Positions 18,501 through 25,558 of a DNA stretch of 64,000 bases are shown one piece after another (the stretch's first letter is position 1; every line of letters starts with the position of its first letter). The DNA is from CALECP01 sp964389925 (GTDB taxonomy: Bacteria; Chloroflexota; Anaerolineae; Promineifilales; Promineifilaceae). The DNA is taken from positions 17,474 through 81,473 of the forward strand of contig CAYMGE010000016.1 of the NCBI GenBank assembly GCA_964389925.1, given 5' to 3'. Under the pieces are notes generated by a model. The model saw only the letters and a list, made by a program, of their open reading frames with translations. It did not search any database and was not told the origin of the DNA. Made by a program: the position numbers and the translations under genes.

Positions 18501-18633
18501 CACCTTCCGAGATTGGCTCTGGTAAGCCATCAGACATGCCACGTTGCAAGAACGCCTCGCGTTGTGCGCGCTGCCAAAGGCCGAGTATGCCTATCGTGAT
18601 GAGCAAGAACCAAATCAGGTTGAGTCGTTTCAT
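15508..18633 (-). CDS. Fusion of a glycosidase-like TIM-barrel domain with an O-antigen-ligase-type membrane domain
   Basis: 1041 residues. After one N-terminal helix (about 5-22) comes an extracytoplasmic clan-A glycosidase-like barrel (about 45-335). The acid/base motif is VWDEPNLS (Glu150), but the strand-7 position normally holding the nucleophile reads IWAGNWGW, with Asn near 269, so hydrolysis is doubtful. A beta-sandwich follows (about 340-475). About a dozen membrane helices fill the rest, with the Wzy_C/O-antigen-ligase signature NPWFGIGLDNF, then a conserved YLNHPHNVLFDF loop. The ligase part should transfer or polymerise undecaprenyl-linked glycans outside the membrane; the barrel may bind the glycan. 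The start codon directly follows the T-run of a hairpin and has no ribosome site. I see no frameshift or artefact at the junction. Confidence 0.8.
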   Translation of the reverse strand: MKRLNLIWFLLITIGILGLWQRAQREAFLQRGMSDGLPEPISEGGLRLGVNVRLEQYNDAELEAQLAAIAATPQIRYVKQPFFFTDNFDWESAERIVNAVVESGLILAPLLDGDPAEQFAPPDMSEFGKFASQFATRFGDTADYYFVWDEPNLSAHWGGEPVNPDVYAALLTTVSEQIKAVDSVAKIITAPLAPTVETDTVNMADWLYLQRLYEAQAQFDIAAGKPYGFQYPPTDRTVHNDVLNFSRLILMREVMVQNESENVAIWAGNWGWNALPNEWTGDESIWEEVSLAEQVAYTEQALARVRTEWPWMGVMFLENWEPNASADDPAWGFSIANRDVRNVTFRNEYPATGFHFAEADGTGQMWMGDWEFSPQFGADSSEKYVENGDVRDTMTFTFWGTDVGLRVRRADFRARFYVTVDGEPANARPTDEHSTTVVLDSPNPNEDYITTELVATGLSQDVHTLALTAHRGWDQFALQGFSVGYRPPIENEWMKPVFWGIIIVGMLGSAWSVRQSDFENSWKRWNGQFNRLSHRVQLLIITIVAGSLTLIGFGLWGAPALAFFRRLGDVPQAALLMGTATAFYITPLIFVYGVLLFVLLFLISFRPIWGLALITFSMPFYGREQLFLPLYGSVGILKPILDYRFSPTELFTLITVGAVLIQAASHKLLREKNSLSVQNVKSVDYAVLMLVFVATLSLLFTERLSVATNEWRLVIIEPALFYGLLRVVPLTRDDVWHLLDAFVLSGVVIAVYGLMQAMFGFDATITAEGGLQRVQSLYGSPNNVALYFGRIIPILLAFLLFGQKKATQHDDQASNIHLTPNRWRAYLAATLLLSTTFLLTFSKGGLLIGMPAALLTLFTIWLRQKGRRIWPYVLGMLLMGGIGLLALSQIPALSARLNLLGETSFVRYRLWQASIRMVQENPWFGIGLDNFLYEHRGRYILESAWREPYLNHPHNVLFDFATRLGLLGLGISIWLLGSFGLLLQRTFTCAKTPLIIGLSAAFTYLLAHSLVDHAFFLIDLAYSFFLLLGLTVWQSRQCDEM

Positions 18634-18662
18634 AAAAAAAGCTGCTAGCGTTTGCTAACAGC
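18634..18662 (-). terminator. Terminator hairpin ending at the start codon of the ligase fusion
   Basis: Read on the minus strand: GCTGTTAGC, loop AAAC, GCTAGCAGC (9 pairs, one G-U), TTTTTTT, then ATG of the next gene. It lies 49 bases after the DUF2267 stop. Confidence 0.75.
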
Positions 18663-18710
18663 CTTAGCTAATGAGACTATGGGGAAATGTGTTCGCAATC
18701 TTCTAATGGA

Positions 18711-19127
18711 TTAAACGACGATCTGTGCATCGGCCGATTCCCACATCTTCCGCAGATCAGGTGATAATCCTTCATACACTTGCTGTGCCACATCGGTTGC
18801 GATGACCCCTTTAATCGCGCCAAAAACAGCCTCAGCAACTAGCTTCGCATAACGCGGGTCTGTGTTACCCGCTCGACGGGCGACTCGTGCACTGAAATCA
18901 TGCGCTTCGATATTAGGATCACGCACTGGCAACATCCACCATACATCTGTCAAGTAACTTGATAACTCATCAGGAAGCGATTGAGCCATCACATTCTTTG
19001 CACCCTTTGGCAAATTAATCCCTAATGTTTGCAACGTTGCCCGCGTCCAACGTTGTGCGTGCATCATTGTTCGCAGATCGCTATTCTCTTTCACAATTTC
19101 ATAAAATCTCGTCAAATCTTTTGCCAT
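18711..19127 (-). CDS. DUF2267-family protein
   Basis: 138 residues, mostly helical, with no membrane segment or signal peptide. The pattern of a Trp-containing helix (AQRWTRATLQTLG), the LP motif followed by LPDELSSYLTDVWWMLP, a second helical repeat with the same layout (KLVAEAVFGAIKG), and LSPDLRKMWE near the end fits the duplicated helical DUF2267 domain. That family has no established biochemical function. No clear ribosome site is visible. It is followed by a terminator after 49 bases. Assignment to DUF2267 is from memory of the family pattern and is moderately secure. Confidence 0.65.
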   Translation of the reverse strand: MAKDLTRFYEIVKENSDLRTMMHAQRWTRATLQTLGINLPKGAKNVMAQSLPDELSSYLTDVWWMLPVRDPNIEAHDFSARVARRAGNTDPRYAKLVAEAVFGAIKGVIATDVAQQVYEGLSPDLRKMWESADAQIVV

Positions 19128-19180
19128 ATTCGGGGAGCGAGTGGCTAATCACTGGTGGCTAGTCCGCTATTACTCTAACC

Positions 19181-19204
19181 ACTTGCAACTTGCAACTTGC
19201 AACT
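19181..19204 (+). repeat. Short tandem repeat ACTTGCA
   Basis: Three exact 7-base copies of ACTTGCA plus a partial fourth in the intergenic region between the DUF2267 and L25 genes, which are divergently oriented. Confidence 0.8.
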
Positions 19205-19364
19205 ATCTTTTATACAAGTATTTCGCTAGTATAATTCACTTTTCGGCCGCAAACCCAACGCGCACCTTGCGCTAATTAGGCGGCTTGCTATACTTCTGAG
19301 GTTGCGTACCTACGCTTCACAAACCAATTTTAAGATTATAACAAAGTCGATAAAACCTGACAGG

Positions 19365-19389
19365 TTCCCAACGGTAGTGGGAATACCGT
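19365..19389 (+). promoter_or_regulatory. Two mutually exclusive short hairpins in the L25 leader
   Basis: TTCCCA (19365-19370) can pair with TGGGAA (19378-19383), while ACGGTA (19371-19376) can pair with TACCGT (19384-19389). The two stems interlock and cannot easily coexist. They end 27 bases before the L25 start. Chance is possible because each stem is only 6 bp. Confidence 0.35.
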
Positions 19390-19416
19390 CAAGTTTGATT
19401 TGAACAGGTGTAAGAG

Positions 19417-20043
19417 ATGGCTTTAGTAGAATTAAAAGCGCAACCACGTACAGTGATTGGCAAACAAGTAAAACAATTGCGTCGTCAAGGATTGACACCC
19501 GGTGTGATTTACGGCATTTCAGCGCCAGAAAGTATGCAGGTTAACACACACGACCTAGCGGCCGTTTTGCGTAACAATGGGCGCGATGTTGTGATTGCGC
19601 TTGACCTAGATGGCACAGACCGACGTGTCGTTGTGCAAGATTTGCAACGTCATGTTACGCGCGGTGACTTGTTACATATTGACTTTTACGAGGTTGTTGA
19701 GGGGCAGATGATCACATCCGAGGCAACACTTGTCCTGATCAATAAATCAGCCTTAGCCCAAGCCGGCGGTGGCTATGATCAGCTTTTGCTCAATTCAGTG
19801 CAGATTGAATCAACGCCAATGGATAATGTCAGTGAGGTTGAGGTTGATGCCTCAAAAATTACTGATGCCAATGCTGTGCTAACCATTGCGGATGTTGAGT
19901 TGCCAAAGGGTGTCATAATCTTGAATGACCAAGACGAAGCAGTTGCAAAATTCCAGCAACAGATGTCGGCCGCCGAAGCTGAATCAACATCTGAGATGAC
20001 CCCGACAGAAGTACAAATCATCACAGAAGCTGACGACGAATAG
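19417..20043 (+). CDS. rplY: Ribosomal protein L25, CTC-type
   Basis: 208 residues. The N-terminal 5S-rRNA-binding domain occupies about 1-95 (LKAQPRTVIGKQVKQLRRQG, PGVIYG, RRVVVQDLQRHVTRGDLLHIDFYEV). A C-terminal TL5/CTC beta domain (about 100-190) ends in an acidic tail. The protein binds 5S rRNA in the 50S subunit. The length matches the long CTC form rather than the about 95-residue E. coli form. It is a single-gene unit with a terminator immediately downstream. The leader contains alternative hairpins that could be relevant to autoregulation, which is only a suggestion. Confidence 0.94.
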   Translation: MALVELKAQPRTVIGKQVKQLRRQGLTPGVIYGISAPESMQVNTHDLAAVLRNNGRDVVIALDLDGTDRRVVVQDLQRHVTRGDLLHIDFYEVVEGQMITSEATLVLINKSALAQAGGGYDQLLLNSVQIESTPMDNVSEVEVDASKITDANAVLTIADVELPKGVIILNDQDEAVAKFQQQMSAAEAESTSEMTPTEVQIITEADDE

Positions 20044-20064
20044 ATCTATTGAATCGTAGCTGTC

Positions 20065-20095
20065 AAAAAAGCGATTCGGCCGAATCGCTTTTTTT
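20065..20095 (+). terminator. Intrinsic terminator with the iterated octamer at its tip
   Basis: AAAAAAGCGAT, then TCGGCCGA forming the hairpin apex, then ATCGCTTTTTTT. The stem is a perfect palindrome, so it can act in both directions, and it is centred on the window-wide TCGGCCGA word. Confidence 0.92.
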
Positions 20096-20179
20096 GATCC
20101 TAATAAAGTAAAACGCTGCTAACTTCAAACTGAACCTTCCCCATTGTTTGCGTATTGAAAAAAGGCATAGTCGCCCGCT

Positions 20180-21217
20180 ATGAAAAACACAATCTTTTAT
20201 CTTGTATTACTGTTCATTCTAATCGGTTGCAACACAACTGAACCAGACATAAACGATAGCGGCGAGGGGGAAGCGGCTGAGACGCTGATTATCTATTCAG
20301 GTCGCTCGGAGAGTCTTGTCCAACCAATTATCGACGACTTTTCCTCTGTGACAGGTATTGAGGTCGAAGTTCGTTACGGTAGCACATCAGAAATAGCAGG
20401 TCTGTTATTAGAGGAGGGAGCCAATAGTCCGGCCGACCTCTTTTACGCACAAGACCCGGGCGGTCTCGGTGCAGTTGCAGATGCTGATCTATTCGCAGAT
20501 TTGACCTCTGATGTTTTGGACAAAGTGCCAAGCCGCTTTGCTGATCCAAATAAAAAATGGGTTGGCATTTCAGGACGCGCTCGCACCGTTGTCTATAATT
20601 CCGAGATGCTCACTGATCCTGCAACACAGCTACCAGACGATCTAATGGGCTTCACTGATCCGGCATGGGACGGCAAGATTGGCTGGGCACCCAGCAATGG
20701 TAGCTTCCAAGCAATGGTCACGACAATGCGGTCAGTTTGGGGCGAAGAACAAACTCGTGAATGGCTGCTCGGCATTCAGGCCAATAATCCGACAGTCTAT
20801 CCTAAAAACACACCCACCGTCGAGGCTGTTGGCGCGGGCGAGGTGACAGTTGGCTTTGTCAATCACTATTATCTTTACCGCTTTTTAGCGGAAGACCCCA
20901 ATTTTCCCGCCAAAAATTACTTTTTGCCAAGTGGTGGGCCGGGTTCGTTGATTATGGTATCTGGGGCAGGGATTTTAAATTCGGCCGAAAACCATCTCAA
21001 CGCCACCCGCTTCCTCAACTATCTGCTCTCCGATGCTGGACAACAATACTTCACCTCTCAAACATACGAGTATCCTGTTGTTGAGGGGATTATGATCGCT
21101 GACGGGCTTGCGCCACTTGCTGCTCTCGATGCACTCGCTATTGATATTTCGCTCAGTGATTTGGAAGATTTGCAAGGTACGCAAGACCTGCTGCTCGAAC
21201 TTGGCATTGTTGAATAA
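20180..21217 (+). CDS. Iron(III)-type ABC transporter substrate-binding lipoprotein
   Basis: 345 residues with a lipoprotein signal (FILIGC, Cys near residue 16). The mature part follows the periplasmic iron-binding family 1 pattern: LIIYSGRSESLVQPIIDDF, then VRYGSTSEIAGLLLEEG, PADLFYAQDPGGLGAV, the hinge VGISGRARTVVYN and the late lobe FLPSGGPGSLIMVSGAGIL. These are hallmarks of FbpA/FutA-type binding proteins delivering Fe3+ (or a related cation) to a permease. Downstream, however, only the last 50 or so codons of such a permease remain and no ATPase gene is present. The protein may therefore be orphaned, serve a transporter elsewhere, or be in early decay; its own frame is intact. Confidence 0.85.
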   Translation: MKNTIFYLVLLFILIGCNTTEPDINDSGEGEAAETLIIYSGRSESLVQPIIDDFSSVTGIEVEVRYGSTSEIAGLLLEEGANSPADLFYAQDPGGLGAVADADLFADLTSDVLDKVPSRFADPNKKWVGISGRARTVVYNSEMLTDPATQLPDDLMGFTDPAWDGKIGWAPSNGSFQAMVTTMRSVWGEEQTREWLLGIQANNPTVYPKNTPTVEAVGAGEVTVGFVNHYYLYRFLAEDPNFPAKNYFLPSGGPGSLIMVSGAGILNSAENHLNATRFLNYLLSDAGQQYFTSQTYEYPVVEGIMIADGLAPLAALDALAIDISLSDLEDLQGTQDLLLELGIVE

Positions 21218-21239
21218 TTTCAGGAATACAGTATGCTGC

Positions 21240-21398
21240 AACAGCTTCGTCAATCCTGCTCTGAAACCCTCTACTATGCTCTCAACCGCGGTGTGGGCAA
21301 ACATCAGCGAGGCATTCTTCGCACGAGCAGCTATTCCCACGCTTTTGCTACTGCTCATATCGTCTGTACCATTCGCTTGGCTCACGTTGCGTGAGTAA
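21240..21398 (+). pseudogene. C-terminal remnant of an iron ABC transporter permease (FbpB-like)
   Basis: Starting 22 bases after the binding-protein stop, frame 3 reads NPALKPSTMLSTAVWANIS, then EAFFARAAIPTLLLLLISS and a terminal VPFAWLTLRE before TGA? no: before a TAA-type stop region at 21396-21398. This matches the end of FbpB-type permeases (LATxxYxLAS followed by AAxPALLLVLxxLLPxxLL and a basic tip) as I know the family. A full permease has about 500 residues, so nearly all is missing. There is no ribosome site or suitable start. The position right behind the binding-protein gene is where the permease gene is expected, so an internal deletion is the simplest reading. Confidence 0.6.
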
Positions 21399-21538
21399 CA
21401 GAATCAACAAAATTGCCTCTGGGTACAGGTGCAATTACGTTCGTCAACACGCAAAACTGTGCTATGATGTGCAAGGTTCTTTGGAAAATGAATAAGCAGC
21501 GGGTAATTGCTGTTAAAAGTTAGTAGGGAGATCTATAG

Positions 21539-22759
21539 ATGGATCTGTTGGATATTTTGATTGCTGGGGTTGCAGCATTTTTAGTTGGCTTCATTCTTGA
21601 ATGGATTTGGGATAATAGACGACGTAAGCGTGACCAAAACGCTTATCAGCAGGATACAGCAGAACTGTATTCGGCACTTGAGCGGGCAAATGCGGCAAAA
21701 TCGGCCGCACAAAAAGAGGCAAGTTCGGTCTTAGCACGTGCGGATGGGTTGCAATCGCAAAAGGAGCGGCTCGAAAAAGAGCAGACCCAATTGCGAACGC
21801 AAGCGGATAAACTGTCAGACGAGCTTAGTGCGATTCAGGTGCGAATGCGTCAGATGACAGCGATTGAGCAGGCCAATGAAACACTGCGCGGTAAGTTGAC
21901 CGATGCCGAAGGGCGTGTGCGTGAATTGGAAGCACGCATGAAAAAGTTGCAGGCTCAGTTTGGTTCTGTCCAAAGAGAACACACAGAGTCGAATCAAAAA
22001 ATCGCTACGCTGAGAGAGATGCTAGCGCGTCTCAAAAATGAACACGCAACGCTAAAAAGTGAGCGTGATACGTTGCAAGCGGAGAAGAAAACACTGCGCG
22101 ATCGCTTGGCTGAAACTGAAGAAGAATTGGCAACAATTAGCGCAAATGCAATTGTCAATCAGGACAACTCGGCAGAAATCGACCGCCTAATCGCCGAACG
22201 TGATGGCGCACAGAATGAGATCAATCGACTACGCCACGCGCTCTCTTCAATGAAAGCCCAACAGGAGCGAGCAACCGCTATCCAAGAAGAAAATGACGCG
22301 CTGATGGCACGGTTGGAATCGGCCGAAAACGAGCTGCTCAATGAACACAATCGGCTTGTGGCGGCCGAGATAAAATTACAAGGCATGGCAGATGATCTTG
22401 CCGATGAGCGTGCAAAACTCCAACAAATTGAGCAAAAAGAAGACAATAGCGACAAGATAGCACAGTTACAGGCTGAACTTGAGGCGCGTAATCAAGAGTT
22501 AGACTTATTGAGAACAACAGCATCCACCCTTGCAGAAGATGGCGTTGTCGTGGCAGATCGCTTACAACTGGTTAACGGGATCGGCAACGTCTTTGCCCAA
22601 CGCTTCAATGAGGCCGGTGTTCTCACCTATGACCAGTTAGCAGCATTGGATAGCGAACGGATCATCGAAATTGTTGAGGCGAAGTCGTGGCAAAAAATCG
22701 ACGCTGAGAGCTGGATCGAGCAGGCGCGTGAGTTGAGCGCGAATCGAGGGGTTGCATGA
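21539..22759 (+). CDS. Membrane-anchored long coiled-coil protein with C-terminal helix-hairpin-helix domain
   Basis: 406 residues with AGGGAG eight bases before the ATG. One N-terminal membrane helix (LIAGVAAFLVGFILEWIW, about 6-24) is followed by a basic stop-transfer cluster. About 290 residues of uninterrupted coiled coil (about 35-330, Ala/Glu/Lys/Leu-rich heptads) come next. The last 65 residues (LVNGIGNVFAQRFNEAGV, TYDQLAALDSERI) resemble the HhH-type DUF4332-like domain often appended to such proteins in Chloroflexota and relatives. The topology puts the coil in the cytoplasm, so a structural or DNA-tethering role is plausible but unproven. The stop overlaps the start of the next gene by ATGA, implying coupled expression. 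Confidence 0.75.
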   Translation: MDLLDILIAGVAAFLVGFILEWIWDNRRRKRDQNAYQQDTAELYSALERANAAKSAAQKEASSVLARADGLQSQKERLEKEQTQLRTQADKLSDELSAIQVRMRQMTAIEQANETLRGKLTDAEGRVRELEARMKKLQAQFGSVQREHTESNQKIATLREMLARLKNEHATLKSERDTLQAEKKTLRDRLAETEEELATISANAIVNQDNSAEIDRLIAERDGAQNEINRLRHALSSMKAQQERATAIQEENDALMARLESAENELLNEHNRLVAAEIKLQGMADDLADERAKLQQIEQKEDNSDKIAQLQAELEARNQELDLLRTTASTLAEDGVVVADRLQLVNGIGNVFAQRFNEAGVLTYDQLAALDSERIIEIVEAKSWQKIDAESWIEQARELSANRGVA

Positions 22760-23928
22760 GTGGCTATCGTGATGAAGTAAAGCCAGCCTCGAATGCTGGT
22801 AAGGTTGTTGTGTTGCTGCTCGGGTTGACAATTTTAGCCGTGCTGTTTGGTGTGCGTCTTTTTAACTCAGCAGAGGTTGGTGAAATCGCACAGGGGGTGG
22901 TTGAAACAATTGCGCCAACAGAGATCGCGCCAACGCCTACACAAGAAGAAGAGCCAGTTGTTATTGTTGAGCCAACAGCCACTATCGACAATACGCTTGC
23001 GCCAGCAATTTTAGCAGCGATCATCAGCCCAAGTGAAAACGGAGACCAGCTTAATTTGAGCGGCTCGGCCGACATCGCCTGTGGCGAACTCATTGGATTC
23101 CTAGACGGACTAGAAGTTGGTGTCACTGCCCCAACCGCCTCCGGGACATGGGCTTTGAGTGTGCCGGCACCTGCCGTTGGGGAGTATGATGCTGTCATCA
23201 AATGTGTTACAAGCGAGTCAGAATTTTCGGCCGCGCCCGTCAAGATCAAAGTCCCTGAAAACCCAACACTAGAAATAGAGGAAGTTGCGACACCCATCGT
23301 TACGGAAACAGTTGAAGCAACCCCTATCGTCACAGAAACCGTTGATACAGAGCCTACTGTTGTTACAGATACGGTTGAGGTAGCTCCCACCGCTATTACA
23401 GAAACTGTCATCATAGAAGAAACGCCTATTCCACCTGCTTCAGTAGACCAGCCTGACTACACTTATGCAAATGATATGGAGGATTGGGTTGGGGGACCGC
23501 TGTTGGTGCGGGGATCGGCCGAGTCAAACAGCGAGGTCGAGCTGATATTCGACAACGGCTTCCAACCAGCCACTATTGTGACACCAACCGTCAACGCCGA
23601 AGGACGGTACGCCGCTCGTGTTGTCTTGACCAATCCGGGTGAATACCTTGTCATTGTCCAATATGCTGGCTCGCAAGCGCAGCCGACCGATAGTATCGTC
23701 GTTCCATCTGATGTGAACTTTGGCGGGTCGGGCAACTGTGTTGGCACAGTGCCACCCTTTGGCACAATTGAGGGCGATGTCTATATTGTCAACAGTTGTG
23801 AATACTTTAGCTTAATCGCCAATCGGCTCGGCATAACCTATCGTGACCTACTTGCGGTCAATGGTGACATTCTCAACCCAAATAACTTACGTGCAGGGGA
23901 TCGCATTCAGATTCCGCCGTTGCCGTAA
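22756..23928 (+). CDS. Membrane-anchored envelope protein with C-terminal LysM domain
   Basis: 390 residues. An N-terminal membrane anchor (VVVLLLGLTILAVLFGVRLF, about 17-36) leads to an Ig-like beta domain (about 80-170). A Thr/Val/Glu-rich spacer with repeated PIVTETVE-type units (about 175-225) follows, then a second Ig-like domain (about 235-320). The C-terminal LysM occupies about 343-390 (YIVNSCEYFSLIANRLGIT, LLAVNGDILNPNNLRAGDRI). LysM binds N-acetylglucosamine polymers such as peptidoglycan, so this protein should bridge the membrane and the wall. It is translationally coupled to the upstream coiled-coil protein, which suggests that the two work together across the membrane. A terminator follows the stop directly. 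Confidence 0.8.
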   Translation: MSGYRDEVKPASNAGKVVVLLLGLTILAVLFGVRLFNSAEVGEIAQGVVETIAPTEIAPTPTQEEEPVVIVEPTATIDNTLAPAILAAIISPSENGDQLNLSGSADIACGELIGFLDGLEVGVTAPTASGTWALSVPAPAVGEYDAVIKCVTSESEFSAAPVKIKVPENPTLEIEEVATPIVTETVEATPIVTETVDTEPTVVTDTVEVAPTAITETVIIEETPIPPASVDQPDYTYANDMEDWVGGPLLVRGSAESNSEVELIFDNGFQPATIVTPTVNAEGRYAARVVLTNPGEYLVIVQYAGSQAQPTDSIVVPSDVNFGGSGNCVGTVPPFGTIEGDVYIVNSCEYFSLIANRLGITYRDLLAVNGDILNPNNLRAGDRIQIPPLP

Positions 23929-23932
23929 CGAA

Positions 23933-23973
23933 GACACAAAGTCCCTCACCCAGTAGGAACTTTGTGCTTTTTT
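23933..23973 (+). terminator. Intrinsic terminator after the LysM gene
   Basis: CACAAAGTCC and GGAACTTTGTG form a stem with a one-base bulge and a loop of about 11, followed by CTTTTTT. Confidence 0.8.
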
Positions 23974-24090
23974 CAGCTGATCTATAACTTTTTCTATAAC
24001 TTTTTTCGCTTTCTTGTTGGGGAAGAAACGCCTATAATATCTGCATTAACTCCTCCCTCTTTTCTCTTTCCCCAACGGCAAGACCCTGAG

Positions 24091-24122
24091 AAAGCCCCCA
24101 CCCCCTAAAAGGGGGCTTTTTA
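24091..24122 (+). terminator. Second intrinsic terminator in the same intergenic region
   Basis: AAAGCCCCC pairs with GGGGGCTTT and is followed by TTT. It lies about 120 bases beyond the previous terminator with no recognised gene between them, so either it is a back-up or a short RNA is made in between. Confidence 0.75.
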
Positions 24123-24345
24123 CTTCCTAGCGATAATTCGCACACGAATTACACTAAAGTTTTGAATGATGCGTAGACTTCTAGGGTAGAATTGACAATC
24201 GGCGTTTATAATAATCAACATTGATAAAAACGAAACTTTGACGGTTGGGTGGACTGTAACTCCCCTTTCCCCTTCTGTGAGAAAATGGCGAAATATCACC
24301 GTTAAGTTCATTCAACAAAAGATAACTTTTAAGGAGTTTATAAAA

Positions 24346-25485
24346 ATGGCAGACAAAGCACAAGGTCTTGCAGGTGTAGTTGTAGCAGACACAACGTTGA
24401 GCCGCGTTGATGGCGTTAATGGTGAATTGATCTATCGCGGATATGACATTCTCGATCTGGGCGTGAAAGCGTGGTTTGAGGAAGTAATCTATCTGCTTTG
24501 GTATGGCAAACTGCCCAATCAGACGGAGTTAGATGCACTGAAAGCAGAATTAGACGAGATGCGGGCGATGCCACAAGTCGTCGCAGACATGCTGGCGACG
24601 TTACCACACAATGCGCATCCTATGGCTGTCTTGAGAACGGCGGTTAGCGCACTTGGCACAGTTGATGAAAATGCAGACGAGCTGACCCGCGACAACTTGC
24701 TGCGTCAGGCAAAATCATTGACGGCCGTGATGCCAACAATCGTGGCGGCATGGGAGCGAATTCGCACGGGCAAAGAGCCGATTGCTCCTCGTGAGGGTGG
24801 TAGCATTGCTGCGAACTTCTTGTACATGCTCAATGGGGAAGAGCCTGATGAGGCGGCCGAAGCAGCCATGGACGCATACCTCGTCTGTTTGGCAGATCAT
24901 GGCTTTAATGCCTCAACTTTTGCTTCCCGCGTCACGTTTGCAACAATTTCCGATATGTATTCTGCGATCACAAGCGGTATCGGCACACTAAAAGGGGATG
25001 CACATGGACGTGCTAACCAGCGTGCAATGGAACAGTTTGTTGCTGCGTATGAGACTGGTGATGTGACCAAATGGTATGAGGATCATCGTGCTGCCGGCAA
25101 TCGTATCATGGGTATCGGGCATCGCGTCTACAAAGCAACCGACCCACGTGGTAAAGTGCTTGGCCCACTAGCGCATAAGATGTCAGACAGCAGCAACGAA
25201 AGCCAATGGTTTGATGTTGCCGAGACGATTGAGAAGCTAGCTGGACAGGATAGTTATTTTGTCGAGCGCAATCTCTATCCAAACGTCGATTATTACTCTT
25301 CAATCGTGCTATACATGATTGGTTTGCCAATTGATCAGTTCACATGTGCATTTGCGATGTCGCGGGTGTCCGGTTGGACGGCACACATTTTAGAGCAGTT
25401 TGAGAACAATCGCCTCATTCGGCCGAAAGCCGCCTACGTAGGCCCAACCGACCTCGATTGGGTCGAGGTCGAAAACCGAGATTAA
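24346..25485 (+). CDS. gltA: Citrate synthase
   Basis: 379 residues from ATG 24346, which has AAGGAG nine bases upstream. An upstream in-frame ATG would add 36 residues including a piece of the leader and is rejected. Family landmarks: GLAGVVVADTTLSRVDG, LIYRGYDI, HNAHPM (first catalytic-region His), GALxGxAHGxAN-equivalent reading TLKGDAHGRAN, the motif MGIGHRVYKATDPRG with the second His, and the late FTCAFAMSRVSGWTAH with the arginine contact. It condenses acetyl-CoA and oxaloacetate in the TCA cycle; the short (about 380-residue) form also includes 2-methylcitrate synthases, which cannot be excluded. It is a single-gene unit between terminators. Confidence 0.9.
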   Translation: MADKAQGLAGVVVADTTLSRVDGVNGELIYRGYDILDLGVKAWFEEVIYLLWYGKLPNQTELDALKAELDEMRAMPQVVADMLATLPHNAHPMAVLRTAVSALGTVDENADELTRDNLLRQAKSLTAVMPTIVAAWERIRTGKEPIAPREGGSIAANFLYMLNGEEPDEAAEAAMDAYLVCLADHGFNASTFASRVTFATISDMYSAITSGIGTLKGDAHGRANQRAMEQFVAAYETGDVTKWYEDHRAAGNRIMGIGHRVYKATDPRGKVLGPLAHKMSDSSNESQWFDVAETIEKLAGQDSYFVERNLYPNVDYYSSIVLYMIGLPIDQFTCAFAMSRVSGWTAHILEQFENNRLIRPKAAYVGPTDLDWVEVENRD

Positions 25486-25522
25486 ATTGTTGAATGGGCT
25501 TTCAGCCTGTTTGCCACTCAAG

Positions 25523-25548
25523 AAAGCGGGCGTGAATGCCCGCTTTTT
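25523..25548 (+). terminator. Intrinsic terminator after citrate synthase
   Basis: AAAGCGGGC, a six-base loop, GCCCGCTTT then TT. It ends only about ten bases before the next start codon. Confidence 0.85.
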
Positions 25549-25558
25549 GTATCCCCCA

